Below, piece after piece: positions 12,801 to 22,836 of a stretch of 64,000 nt of DNA. The notes under the pieces were generated by a model, which did not search any database, was not told where the DNA came from, and saw only the letters and a program-made list of their open reading frames with translations. This stretch comes from Pyropia yezoensis (Eukaryota > Rhodophyta > Bangiophyceae > Bangiales > Bangiaceae): the NCBI GenBank assembly GCA_009829735.1, contig CM020620.1, positions 18,372,354 through 18,436,353 of the forward strand, read 5' to 3'. The position numbers were made by a program, and so were the translations under genes. Each line of letters starts with the position of its first letter. Positions within the stretch are counted from its first letter, which is position 1.

Positions 12801-13440
12801 CCGTCAATGCGTCCAGCCGCTCTCTGTGAGCAAGCACGGCGGATGCACGAGCATCTTGCTGTGTCCGCTGCACCCGCCTATCGCCTGGAACATCGGCCTC
12901 GAAGTCAAACCCACCCCCCACAAGCTCGGGCACCCCGATATCAGGGGGAAGACAAGGCAGTTCGGCAGCAACACCGACACCATGAAACGATACACCGCCG
13001 TCCAGAGACGCTGGACGACTGCGAGCATTCCGATCCGCACTGCGACCCAGGGTTGTTGCCGAGCGGTTGACGGCAGGCGGGGCTGCAGTCACGGAGCCGG
13101 TGTCTTTTGTACCCGACGAGCGGGCCGATGCCGACACGGACAGCGGACCGGCAACAGCAGGTTCGGTCCCCGCCGAGGAAGGGAGTCTGTCGCGCTCCAC
13201 CGGAGGGTTGTTGGTTGACACTGCTTCAAACAGCCGCTTCATGGCTTGAGCCACATTGTCGTTAACGCGGCCTGTCGACCCGGGAGGCGCGTCAGTGACG
13301 TGCAGCAAGGCAAGCTTCCCTCTCTCGCTGCGGGCACAACACACAAACGTGTAGCTTCCCTTGCTCATGGCGTCGATCTGCTTGAGGGAGAACTTGACGG
13401 CCTTGACCATTGGGCTCAGCTGGGGGCCAAAGAACGCCAT
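9887..13440 (-). CDS. Large unrecognised protein with a Gly-rich repeat core; at least two exons
   Basis: I do not recognise a family. The upstream ATG of the frame is at 13497, but 13440 (MAFFGPQLSPM) is preferred because conserved-looking sequence begins there. Exon 1 runs to 10388. A GTATGT donor (10387) and a TATACGCAG acceptor (10248) define a 140-bp intron that joins WQTRMTG in phase to PRVVLWDRPPGRDAQKLG. The second exon is non-repetitive (ALVIHDVEVSEGCLNKDYQA and following) and stops at 9887. A further GTATGT near 9992 could extend it by one more exon. N-terminal segments (residues about 1-75 and 230-370) look globular. Residues about 390-650 are an acidic Gly/Ala repeat of roughly ten residues (GAGGGLAGDG-like), followed by a Pro/Arg-rich region. 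The C-terminal 150 residues before the splice are again non-repetitive. It is the tail-to-tail neighbour of the PIF1 helicase. Confidence 0.65.
11540..12300. repeat. Coding minisatellite for the Gly/Ala/Asp-rich repeat
   Basis: Within the large (-) gene the DNA repeats with a period near 30 bp. The core on the + strand is GCCGCCACC..CAGCC and it encodes GDGGG/GAAGAGG-type decapeptides on the minus strand. The units are diverged and vary in length. Confidence 0.6.
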
Positions 13441-14094
13441 CTCAGTACCCTTCGCCAACCTGCCCAGACTCCCCAGCAAAAGCAGACAGATCAACACAGC
13501 GTAAGCGCTCGTACACCACCCACGCTGCCATCACGACCGACACAACGTTAGTACTCAAACACTGCATGGAAATGAACAATGTGGCGCACCCAGCGAAGCA
13601 TGCCACAAGTCCTACATGCATCGCAAGGTGAGCCTCCAGCCCGTACCAGTTGTCACCTACAAGAAGCGGAGACGTACAGCGCACAAACGAAGAGACGCAC
13701 AGACCGTGGCAACACCGACCTCCTCCCCCCCCCCGCCCTCCCCCAACAGATGGAATAGTAGCGCGGCGTAGCCGCCGCAGAGCTAAAGCGGCGGCGGTGC
13801 AGCCATCCGCTGGTATAAGCCACGTACACGAGGGGTCTGCGAGCGTGTCGCGCCCGACACGCGGTCTCGTCGTGCACCACCGAGCAGCACACAGCGCGCC
13901 AGCTGCGCGCTTGCCCCGTCGCGCAGTGCGCAAACTATGAGATGGAGCGCAGCACAACAGGCGCGCCGCCGCGCGACTCGTGTGCGCGGCGAGGAGCGCT
14001 GGCGATCCCTCACCGCAAAGTCCCAGGCGCACCGCAGCGCACTCTGCCGCCTCACGGCGATCGCCCACGGCCAAGTCCCAGCTGTACTGGTCAA

Positions 14095-14154
14095 CCACCC
14101 CAAAGCTGGGGGAACAACCACCCCAAAGCTGGGGGAACAACCACCCCAAAGCTG
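14095..14154. repeat. 23-bp direct repeat, 2.6 copies
   Basis: The unit CCACCCCAAAGCTGGGGGAACAA occurs at 14095-14117 and 14118-14140, then partially at 14141-14154. Each unit contains the near-palindrome CCCCAAAGCTGGGG. It lies just before a pair of palindromes. Confidence 0.95.
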
Positions 14155-14176
14155 ATCCCTCATTGGCCAATCTGCC

Positions 14177-14233
14177 TTCGATGTACTGGAGCAGTACATC
14201 GAAGGCTTCGATGTACTGCTGCAGTACATCGAA
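14177..14233. repeat. Two tandem 27-bp palindromes (TTCGATGTACTG..CAGTACATCGAA)
   Basis: The palindromes are at 14177-14203 and 14207-14233, with arms of 12 bp and a 3-base centre (GAG and CTG), separated by GGC. Each can form a hairpin or bind a dimeric protein. The two copies match except at the centre. Confidence 0.95.
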
Positions 14234-14355
14234 CGCTGTGGTTTCCACCTCACCACTTCCCCCCCCACCCCCCCCCCCCCCCCCACGCACAGCGGGGGAC
14301 GCTCCCTGCGCTAGTCCCAGGGGGCGCCCGACGGGGGTCCTCTGCTTGTACACGT

Positions 14356-14390
14356 GTATGTACTGTACTGTGTACATGTACTGTACATAC
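14356..14390. repeat. Imperfect 35-bp palindrome built on GTAC/TGTACA
   Basis: The outer arms are GTATGTAC (14356-14363) and GTACATAC (14383-14390). The centre holds TGTACATGTA, itself self-complementary. It lies about 120 bp from the twin palindromes and shares their GTACTG core. Confidence 0.8.
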
Positions 14391-14719
14391 GCGCGCGCGT
14401 CGGCGGGGGGAGGGGCTGGGGGGCGCCGGGCTGCCTGCCGCCCCGCGGCACCCGCGGCGGCCGCCGCAGCGCCGCCGGCCACCGCACGGATTGTGCGCGG
14501 CGGCCAGCGGCGGGAGCGTGTGGGGTGGGCAAACGTCGGAGAGCGCGCCGCGGGGACGGGGGCGCGCGTCGGGGCGCGCCGCGGCCGCGGCCGGATGCAG
14601 CTTGGGGGGGCGGGGGGGGGGGGGTTGGACGACGGGACACGCGCGGGCGCCGTCGACAGGGACTGGGCGCGACGGCAACGCGGCCGCCCGCCGCTCTGCC
14701 CCGCCCGTCTGCCTCCGCA

Positions 14720-14795
14720 CCCGCCCGCCCGACCGCCCGCCCGCCCGCCCGCCCGCCCGCCCGCCCGCCCGCCCGCCCGCCTGCCCACCCGCCCG
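14720..14795. repeat. CCCG tetranucleotide microsatellite
   Basis: About fifteen near-perfect CCCG units with a few single-base changes. A similar GCGG run occurs at 57321-57357. Confidence 0.95.
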
Positions 14796-14960
14796 CCTCT
14801 CCCCCGCCGTGAGTGCCACCCGTCTGCCGTGCCCGCACCGGCTGCACCCCGGTGCCGGGCGGTGCGCAGGGGCAGGGGGGGGCGGTGCACAGCCGCCGTC
14901 CCCCCGACGCTGCCGTGCCGTGCGGCGGGGGCGCCACACAATGGCGCCGTGCGTGCGCTG

Positions 14961-14962
<2 letters not shown>

Positions 14963-14999
<37 letters not shown>
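14963..14999 (+). repeat. G homopolymer, 37 bases
   Basis: An uninterrupted run of 37 G, followed by further G runs to 15050. Such runs are prone to length errors in sequencing and make frame calls in this region unreliable. Confidence 0.97.
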
Positions 15000-15000
<1 letters not shown>

Positions 15001-16186
15001 AGGGGGCCCGGGGGGGGCCGGGGCGGCGGTGGGGGGGGGGGGGGGGGTGGGAGGGCGGCGACAGCGGGCGCTGGCCGTGACGGCGGCAGGGCGACGGCTG
15101 CAGCCCGTGCGGCCGTCCAAAAGGCGACCGAGCTCGTGGCCCCGGGACGGCCGCCCCTGCGAGCGCCGGCCGGGGGGGGGGCGGGGCGCGACCTGCCCCG
15201 ACGGTGCAAAGCAGACGCGGCGGTGGCAGCAACGGCGGTGTCGGTCCACGTCGCGCTGTCCTCCTCCCCACCTCCGGCCCCCCCCACCAACGCACACGTG
15301 CCTCGTGTCAGGCTGTGTCTACACCCCTACCGCCCCCCCCCCCTCCCGCCTCTCATCACGGCGTCCACCCGCCCGGCGCCCCCTAGTAGCGTCCTGGTGG
15401 TGTGGCTCTTCGGGCGGCTGCGAGGAGCTTTTCGGCCACCCCGTCGGTGGCCCAAAAGCGGCACACAAGACAGCAGGAAAAAGAGAGAAAAAGAGAGTCA
15501 CGTCGAGAACAAGCCGTCGGCTGCGCGGGGGCTGCCGCCACGCCCGCCGTCGGAGCCGGCGGGGGGGGGGGGGGGGGTAGCTCCGCCGCTGCGGCACCTG
15601 GCCCCTTCTCGCGGGGTGGGGGGCGGCGGCTGCGGCGGCAACGGTGGCGGCGGGGACTGCCCCGCCCGTTGGGGTGCAAGGTGGTCCACCACGTGCTGCC
15701 CCCCCGCTGGCGGCCGTGCCGGCGCGCGACTCACGCCGCCCCGACGCCGGCACCCACCCCGCGTCTCGCACGGGCAGGGCGGCCGCGCGGCGGGCGTGCA
15801 CCATCGGCTGTCCCCCCTCTCTCCTTTTTTTGGGGGGCCAGCGCACACCCCGCCTGGGCTGCCTTCTGGTGGGGGACCACCGCCCCGGCCACGCGGCCGT
15901 CGGCGGGCAGCAACCCTGGTGGCGGCCACAAACCAAGCGGGCTGACGAAAAACGTTGAAGGAAAAAACTATGCACACGGGGGTGGGCGGGGATGGGGGCG
16001 CCCGACGAGGACGACGGCCATGGCAGCGGCGGCGGCGGCTGCCGCGGTCGCGCGCGAAAGACGATGCGTGCGCCGACGCACACTCGCGGGCCATCCGCCG
16101 CGCTCAGCGGCGCCCCCCACCCACCTCCCTCTTTTCGCTGCCCCTCCTCGAGTGGGGGGTGCCGCCGCGCAAGGAAGCGTGCGCCG

Positions 16187-18455
16187 TCACGCGGAGCAGC
16201 CATTGGGCGCGTCTGCTGCGCCGCCTTCCCCACCGCCTTCCCCCCAGCCGGTGCCCCCGGCGGGAGCGTCCGCCGGCGGGAGCGGCAGCAACGCCGGACG
16301 AGCGGCCGCCATCTCCTCGTCGGGTGGGTCTCCCTCTTGCGGCGCGGCGCCCCCCGCGCCGTTCGCGCGGGACACGGCTGCCAGCAGCAACGGCACAAGA
16401 AGGGCAAGCACCGCGGCAACCGCCAAGGGGAGACCCCACAGCATCGCCGGGAGGAGCAGGTGGTCCAGGCCCACGAGGCCTACCGTTGACCGGCACGTCG
16501 CCTCGACCGTGCCGAGCCCGTACCGGGTCACCGTCGGGCTGCGGAGCTCCAGGAGGATGCGCCGGTTGAGCTCTGTGACAATCCGCCGCAGACGGTCGGC
16601 CGCCGCCATGTCGTTGGCGAGCGCCCCATTGTGGCCGGCGGAAGTGAAGACGAGGCCGATGTTAAATACAGCAGCGGGGATGTGGCCTTCCAGGGAGACG
16701 GCCCGCACGCGCTCGCACAAGGACGGCATGAAGTAAAAGGCGGTCGAGGCGACCGACGGGGGGGTGACCACGTACTTGACCGTCGACCCGGCGGGGCACC
16801 CCCGCCGCGGGTTGACCGCCCGGATGCATCATATGATGAGGGCGGTGAAGCTGGCGTCCACGGTGGGGGCGGCCAGCCACCACGGGTCTGCTAGCAGGAC
16901 GGCCTGCCTCGCCGGCGCGCCACGGGCGATAAAGGCGGCAAAGGAGCGGGCGAGCGCTGACTCGTTGACGACGGTCCACTCGCACAGGTTCCGGTCCGAG
17001 AGGGCGGTGAGCTCCCTCGCCAGCGGCGCCGGCTTGGACCCAATCACCAGCGCCGCGCCAACGTAGATGAGCACAGACGCCACCACCAGCCGGGGGGTTG
17101 CACGGAGGGCCTGTTGGGCAGGCGCAAACTGCGCCGCCGCCTGAGCCGTCCGCTGCTGCCCCCCGGGGGTACCGGGTACGGTGGGTACGTTGCCAAAGAC
17201 GTTTTGTAACCTACGGGCGGGATTTTCAGCCGCAGGCCCGTGCGCGAGTGGGTGTGCCCCGTCGGCAGCGGTGCCAGCCCGCGCGGCGCCTCAGGGGAAG
17301 ATGGCGAGGGGGGTGGACGCGAGCACGCCGAGACAGACCAGCGGAGGAGGGGTGTCAGGCAAGGTCGTTTGCTGATGGGGGGGGGGGGGGTGGCGACCGC
17401 GTTCGCCAGCCGCCACCGCAGCTCGATAATTCCCGCAGGCTCACACACAAAAAAAACAGAAAGGCGAAGAGCGCCACCGTGGCCCGTCAGCCTCTCGCTA
17501 CGACAGCGAGACACTGACGGGCTGCCCCCTCCAACGCACCAGTTGAGGAGCCACTGGGCAATCACTGCCAACAGGCCGGCCCGCCACAGGCCGCCGATGA
17601 AGCGTGGCCGAAAGGCCGACACAATCGCGACAAAGACCGCCCACCCAATGGCAATCCACAGGAGGAGCTGGATCGCGCCGTCGGTCAGCTGCAGCACCTG
17701 CCGCAGCGGCGGGAAGGCCAGCCGCTGCAGCGGCTTTTCGTCCACATAGCTGTAGATCACCATTGGCTCCTGTGCCACCCCAGCCACCGGCGAACCGACC
17801 GCACCAGCCCACACCCCGCACCGCGTCAGTTCACCGCCCGCGCAGTGGGGTCTAAAGGGGGACCACCGATTTCTTGCATTCCTGGTGTTTTCCGCTTGCG
17901 CAAGAATTTGCAACCCCCTCTCACGGCATGAAGGACGCCGAATTTGAGCACTTTTGTTGCTTTACGCTTGCAGTTGCCAGTTGCACAAGCCCGCACGTTG
18001 TTCTGCTGGTACCACCAGGCAGCTGAGGGTCGTACGCTTCCAGCGCAGACGGGCACCATCCATGTGCACTCCTCCCCGCTGCCTGCGTAGACACACCAGT
18101 GGGGCGCCGTGACGCCGACGCCGTCGCCGAGGACGGACAACACCACAACGCCGTCACCACCCAGGCCGTACTCCCCGGCGAGCGCACACGGGAAGAGGCG
18201 GCGGCGGGCGGCGGCGACGGCGGGGGTCGGGGCGGGGTCGACAAACACAAAGGGGGGGGGCGGGATGAACGTCCAGCAGGGGGACTCCCCCGCCCTGCAC
18301 GGCGCCCAGTCGGCGGGGGTGGCCATCGCAGACAGACACTCGCACGCGACGGGTAGGGGGGCGCCGCCCAGGACGGCGCCGCTCGCCAGCAGGAGCAGCA
18401 GCACGGGGTGGGCGGGCACCCCCGCCGAAGGCGACTGACGGACACGCGTACGCAT
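16187..18455 (-). CDS. Multi-exon membrane protein with signal peptide, family unrecognised; in-frame TGA
   Basis: Read right to left. It starts at ATG 18455 with a signal peptide (hydrophobic VLLLLLASGAVLG, then a Cys-rich luminal or extracellular part with CECL, WAPC, SPCW). A further exon near 17860-17540 holds QEPMVIYSYVDEKPLQRL and two hydrophobic stretches around LLLWIAIGWAVFVAIVSAF and LLAVIAQWLLN, and ends at a probable GTGCGT donor. A third exon, about 17155-16187, starts QQALRATPRLVVASVLIYVG and carries two more membrane segments and several Cys. It is one frame to the stop at 16187, but TGA stands at 16829-16831 between TALII and CIRAVNPRRG. Four or five membrane segments in all. 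Exon borders are estimates. No family recognised. Confidence 0.55.
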
Positions 18456-18471
18456 GGTAAATGATGGGGTT

Positions 18472-18493
18472 GGGGGGGGGGGGGGGGGGGGGG
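18472..18493 (+). repeat. G homopolymer, 22 bases
   Basis: An uninterrupted G run about 20 bp upstream of the start codon of the (-) membrane protein gene, reading as poly-C in the direction of that gene. Confidence 0.95.
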
Positions 18494-18499
18494 ACGCGC

Positions 18500-20780
18500 G
18501 GGGAGCTCCTCCCCTCCGGAGGGGGACAAGGGCTGCGGGCGTCGACGAGGGGGCTGGCGCGGTGGGGGTGGGGCCGGGGAGAGCCCGCTGTGAATGTTGG
18601 CTGCCGCACGCACGCACGGTCCGCTGAGCGGGTGCAGAAGCGGGGAGGGGCTGCTGGTGCAAGCGCCGGCCATCATGTCCCCTTGATGGGTCCATCAACA
18701 CAACAGCGGCCACAGCTGAGGCCCGTCGGGTGGGACCCCCGCTGGTGCGGACCCCGCCGGTAGTGCGCTCCGTGGTGCGGAGATACAGTACTGTGTCACC
18801 CGCCTGTGTGCCACCCCAGACACTTTGTGGACATCCCCAACCAGATGCCAGCACATGGCAGGCTAGGCTCTCCCGCGCCGGCCCGGTCAGGCCACGCGGG
18901 GCTGGCAAGTTGGCCTGCGCGAAGGGGCTTCGACAATCGTAGGATACGCAGGCGCGCCTCCCGTTAGACCGCGGCGTGCCGGCAGGCGCTGGCGCGCCTC
19001 ACGTTTGACGGCAAGATACGCTTGACGCACCCCCACCGTGCCCCGCACCTCCCCGGCGCCGCCGCAGCACCAACGCCTGCCGGAGGATCGTTACGTGCTC
19101 CCCCCCCCCGCCGCAACCCCGCCAGCGCACCCATCTCCCCGTTGATATACACAAATGTAGGATAGGGACGCGGCCGCCGCGGCGCTGACGCCGTTGCCCA
19201 GCGAGTCTGTGCGGGCGACGGCGCCGCCAGGCGGGGGCGGATTGGTCAACCGCTCTTGCAGCCGTGCTGGTCCGATGAAATACTCAAATCGGGAACATGA
19301 TGGTGTGTCTGACGAAACCGGAAACGCTTCAACTTGGTCCCAGCGCCATCGAACTTCTTTGTCCTGAAGGTGAGGGCAGTACTGTATGGACGGCAACAGC
19401 GTGCGTGCACGCTGTTTCCGTCAGCTAACGCTTCGGCGGAGGCGGCGGCGTCCAACTGTGGAAAGGCCCCCCGTGGTTTCGTGGGCGGCGCGTATGGACA
19501 TGACCATTGTCGAACTCCACGCCGCCTTGTCCTCGGTGTTGGTCACCTTTCCGCTGAGTGCGACCAGAGTGGGCAGTAGTGGGGGCGCCGTCGTCGACAC
19601 CACTGCGGGCGTATCTGCTGCAACGGGTGACGCTGGGTCTGTCGTTGCCACATACTTCGCCACTGCGGCGCGCGCGGTAGGCGGCTCGCTCGCCTGGCGA
19701 GCCTGGCGGCCGTCCGCGTTCGCTCCTGCCGCAGCGCCGGCACCGGCGCCGGCAGCGCCGGCGGATGCGACGGCGATAGCAGCGGTGGAGCGCGAGGGGG
19801 GTGCCTGACTGCTGTGGACGCTCATGGCAGTGGAGGTGGGGATGACGGCGGTGGCGGAGGAGGGGGGTGCCGCAGTACAGGTCATGACCCGGTTATATGA
19901 CTCCCAGTTGTATGGCACCCTGCCATATAACTGGGAGCACAGTATCGTTGCGGCCGTTCTCGCAGGAGTCGATCGCCTCTCCAAACGATCGTCCGTCATA
20001 CAGCGCAATTTCAGGTAATTAGAATACTGGAAGAGCATGGCGGTATGATTGGGGGGACCATAGGGGGCTTCCCGGGCGCTTCTCCGCCCACATACGCCAC
20101 CCGCACTGGCGCCATTTAGCGGTTTACGATCCCTGACGGCAGTCACATGCGAATGTTCTGCGGTATCTCTTTGAGCAAGCGTCTGGGGACACCCCAGTGT
20201 CCACAAGGGAGCTGGCTGTGGAGGGCTCGCTGACGAGTGAGGACGACGAGGGGGTGGGGGCTGCGACGGCAGACACGATTGTGTTTGAGAGCAGTAGGAG
20301 GGGTGTCGAGGGTGGCAGTGACGGTGGTGCATCGTCCGGCACCGACCATGAGTGACTCATTTATTTTCTTATTACAAGATGCTGCAGCGCCTTGGCAGGT
20401 GGAGCGTGGGTGCTCCCCATCGTTCACTGCTCGAGTTGCCGGGCGGATCTGCTAAGACTGCGTTGAGGACGACGTCCCGGCCCTGCTGCGACTGTGTCTC
20501 AAATATGGAATTGGATACGTCTCGGTGCGGTCGACCGAAAGCATACAGTCCGGTCCGCGTCAGATTCACGCGATCGACAGTGATCTGAGCTCTGGATCAC
20601 CCGTGATCGCGGTCGAAGCGAGAGCGATCGCCAGCCAGACAGCGACACACGGCGTTTCCTGGGCCCCGGAGCAAGGACTCTGCATCGCTGGAAAGGGGGC
20701 TACATCGTGCGCAAGGGTGCCATAAAACCGGGTCGTGAATGAGCGTGTTTGTGTGGGACCGTCTTGTGTAAGAACGTGAA
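18500..20780. other. Intergenic region without recognised gene
   Basis: Open frames of 60-300 codons (for example the minus strand 19421-20332, rich in Ala and Thr) have no recognisable domain. The region contains the hairpin at 19901-19937. Composition changes from very GC-rich to balanced around 20000. Confidence 0.5.
19901..19937 (+). repeat. 17-bp inverted repeat with 3-base loop
   Basis: CTCCCAGTTGTATGGCA (19901-19917) and TGCCATATAACTGGGAG (19921-19937) are complementary at 16 of 17 positions. The remaining pair is G-U in a + strand RNA. The loop is CCC. Confidence 0.95.
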
Positions 20781-20783
20781 CAG

Positions 20784-20810
20784 GATAATTAAATATTTAT
20801 AATGTATTAC
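20784..20810 (+). promoter_or_regulatory. AT-rich block upstream of the acyltransferase gene
   Basis: ATAATTAAATATTTATAATG stands out in GC-rich surroundings about 350 bp before the chosen start codon at 21153 and includes TATA-like words. This suggests a promoter region only; no transcription start can be seen. Confidence 0.25.
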
Positions 20811-21152
20811 TTCATGCTTCAGCCGCAAAGCAGAACGGCTTCTGACGCGAAGTAGGACTTCAAGAACTAGCAATAATATTTAAGATGTACATAGTCGATC
20901 AAAGTGCCGCATGAATGAGAGAGGTTTAGGTATGCGTAGCTTCCCAAGTCCAACCGTTTCTTGCAGCCTTCGCACGGCATCGCCTCGACAGCCTGTGCGC
21001 GCGTAGTGTTAGAGAGCGCCTGCTGTACTGTACTGCGCGGGGATGCGCCCGCCGCCGCGCCACCATCCTGCCCGTTGCCAGCGTCCATCTTCATAGCTGA
21101 CGAAGACCCACCCCCTCCCCTCCATTCCTCTCCCCTCCCCCACGCCCCTGGG

Positions 21153-22712
21153 ATGGACATGCTCACCGGCTTGGCAACGCTCGCCGCCGGCACCACCGCT
21201 GCCGCCGGGTGGGCGGTGGCGGTGACGGCCGGCGGCGGCACGCGCCTCCCCCCCGCCGCCCGCGTCGCCGTGTGGGCGCCCGCCGCTGTGCCGGTGCTGG
21301 CCGCCGCCGCGGGTCGGTCGTTTGACCCCGCGGCCGACGCGGCGCTGGCGCTCACCGCCGCCGCCCTGTGCCTGTGGTGGGTGCCGATGCGCACCGCGTC
21401 GGCGCTGACCGGCTACGGGCCGGGCGCCGAGTGTGTGGCCGCCCTTGCTGCCCGGGGGTTGGGGGGGGCATGGGGCGCGGGGGGGGTGGTTGGAAAGGGG
21501 GGGAGGGGGGGGGGCGGAGGGGGTGTCCCCGGTCCCGCTGCCCCCGACGACGCGGACGCTACCGCGGAGGTGGGCGCGGACGCGGCGGGGTGTGACCACG
21601 CCGCCCACGCGGGCGCGCCGTGCACGCCCGGCCGGGTGGTGCTGCTGCTGCTCCTCCCCGCCGCCTATGCAACGCCGCACAGCGTGGCGGTATGCGCCTT
21701 CCCCCAAACGTCCGCGGCGGCGGCGGCCACCACCGCCGCCGTGGCGGTGGTGGCGCTCGTTGTCGGCGCCGAGCTGGGCCCCCGCGCCGCCGCCGCCGCC
21801 GCCGCCGCCGCGTCGCCCTTTTCATCGTCGCTGGCAGCGTCGTCCACGGGCGCCGCCGCCGCCGCCGCGGCGGTCGGCCGCGGCGTGTGGCTGGCCGCCC
21901 ACGCGGCGCTCGCGGCGGGCGGCGCGACGGCGGTCACGTCGGTGGCGACCGCCGCCGCGGCGGCGGCGGGGTTTGCGGTGCACCCGCCTTTTGGGGCGCC
22001 GCTCCCGCCGGCGTCGCTGGCGGCCTTTTGGGGGGCCCAGTGGAACCGGCCCGTCTCGCAGCTGCTGCGGCACGGCGTCTACGAGCCAGTGCGGGATGTC
22101 CTGCGGGGGGCTGTGGCGGCGCGGCTGCCGCGTCGGGGCACCGGCGGGCGGCGGCGTGTGGCCAGCCCTGCCGGCGGCACCGGCAGTGACGGCGGCGATG
22201 GCGACGGAGGCGGCGCCGCCGGGGTCACCCGTCGGGCGGCCATGTGGGCGGCGGCGCCCGCGGCGGTGGGGGTGGTGGCCGCCTTTGTCGTTAGCGGCGT
22301 GGCGCACGAGGCAATCCTGTCCGCCGGCTGTGTGGGCGTCACCGCCGCCGTCGCCGCCGCCGCCGCCGCCGACGGCGGCGGCGGCGGCGGCGGTGGCAGC
22401 GGCGGTGGCGGTGGCGTCGGCGGCGGGGGCGGCGGTGGTGGCAGCCGCGGCGAGTGGCTCCTCTTTTTCGCCCTCCACGGGGTGGCGGTGGTGGCGGAGC
22501 GGGCGGTGGGGTGGGCGGCGCCCCCGCACCGCGGCGGCGGCCGCGGCGCCGCCGCGCGGGTGGCGGCACTCGCCTTCCTCGCCGCCACCGCCGACGCCTA
22601 CTTCTTCCCCCCCGTCGTGCGGCTGGGCGTGCGGGACCGGGGGCTCGCAGACCTCACGCGCGTCTTCCGCTGGTGGGCGGCGTCCCGCAGGGGGGGGACG
22701 GCGGCGGACTGA
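21153..22712 (+). CDS. Wax synthase-like membrane-bound O-acyltransferase (MBOAT type)
   Basis: Probably transfers an acyl group from acyl-CoA to a fatty alcohol or sterol in the ER membrane. The plant wax-synthase signature is clear: FWGAQWNRPVSQLLRHGVY (about residues 292-310), then FVVSGVAHEA (about 378-387) with the conserved His, and a C-terminal LFFALHGVAVVAERAVGW and DAYFFPPVVRLGV. The N-terminal half is strongly hydrophobic Ala/Val sequence with several membrane segments (for example AALCLWWVPMR). ATG 21153 (MDMLTGLATLAAG) is chosen over 20961 because the 64 residues before it are hydrophilic and Pro-rich, while a membrane segment follows at once. Length is 519 aa, longer than the roughly 340 aa typical in plants because of Gly/Ala inserts (about 105-130 and 405-430). 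Intronless. The substrate cannot be told. Confidence 0.82.
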   Translation: MDMLTGLATLAAGTTAAAGWAVAVTAGGGTRLPPAARVAVWAPAAVPVLAAAAGRSFDPAADAALALTAAALCLWWVPMRTASALTGYGPGAECVAALAARGLGGAWGAGGVVGKGGRGGGGGGVPGPAAPDDADATAEVGADAAGCDHAAHAGAPCTPGRVVLLLLLPAAYATPHSVAVCAFPQTSAAAAATTAAVAVVALVVGAELGPRAAAAAAAAASPFSSSLAASSTGAAAAAAAVGRGVWLAAHAALAAGGATAVTSVATAAAAAAGFAVHPPFGAPLPPASLAAFWGAQWNRPVSQLLRHGVYEPVRDVLRGAVAARLPRRGTGGRRRVASPAGGTGSDGGDGDGGGAAGVTRRAAMWAAAPAAVGVVAAFVVSGVAHEAILSAGCVGVTAAVAAAAAADGGGGGGGGSGGGGGVGGGGGGGGSRGEWLLFFALHGVAVVAERAVGWAAPPHRGGGRGAAARVAALAFLAATADAYFFPPVVRLGVRDRGLADLTRVFRWWAASRRGGTAAD

Positions 22713-22836
22713 CCCGCCACCCCGCGCGGGGGGACACACGGCGACGCAGGATGTATACCCCCCATCCCCCCCCGCCCCCCCCCCCCTTCCTCCTGCGCGC
22801 CCGCACCTTCGCTGGCAGTGGGGGTGGGGGGTGCCG

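Larger units (their letters stand above)
13500..16186. other. Low-complexity GC-rich intergenic region
   Basis: Contains C and G homopolymers (14264-14284, 14963-14999, 15561-15578), a CCCG microsatellite, palindromes and 23-bp repeats. Both strands are open for 600 or more codons in several frames (for example 13942-15945 on +, 13442-15295 on -). None of these frames has non-repetitive coding character over any length, so I treat them as artefacts of composition. The part at 13500-14100 may be the 5' region of the (-) gene ending at 13440. Confidence 0.6.

Noticed and set aside
13942-15945. Open frame of 667 codons on the + strand and overlapping frames of 600 or more codons on the minus strand
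   Set aside because: All frames on both strands are open because stop codons need A and T. The products are Pro/Arg/Gly/Ala strings through homopolymers and a CCCG microsatellite, without any domain.
16829-16831. Selenocysteine codon
   Set aside because: Not annotated as such because no ATGA SECIS core was found on the gene strand between 15360 and 16187, and a mutation or error is simpler. Kept only as a finding.
20961-21152. Upstream ATG of the wax-synthase-like gene as true start
   Set aside because: The extra 64 residues are Pro/Ala-rich and hydrophilic, unlike the start of this membrane-protein family.
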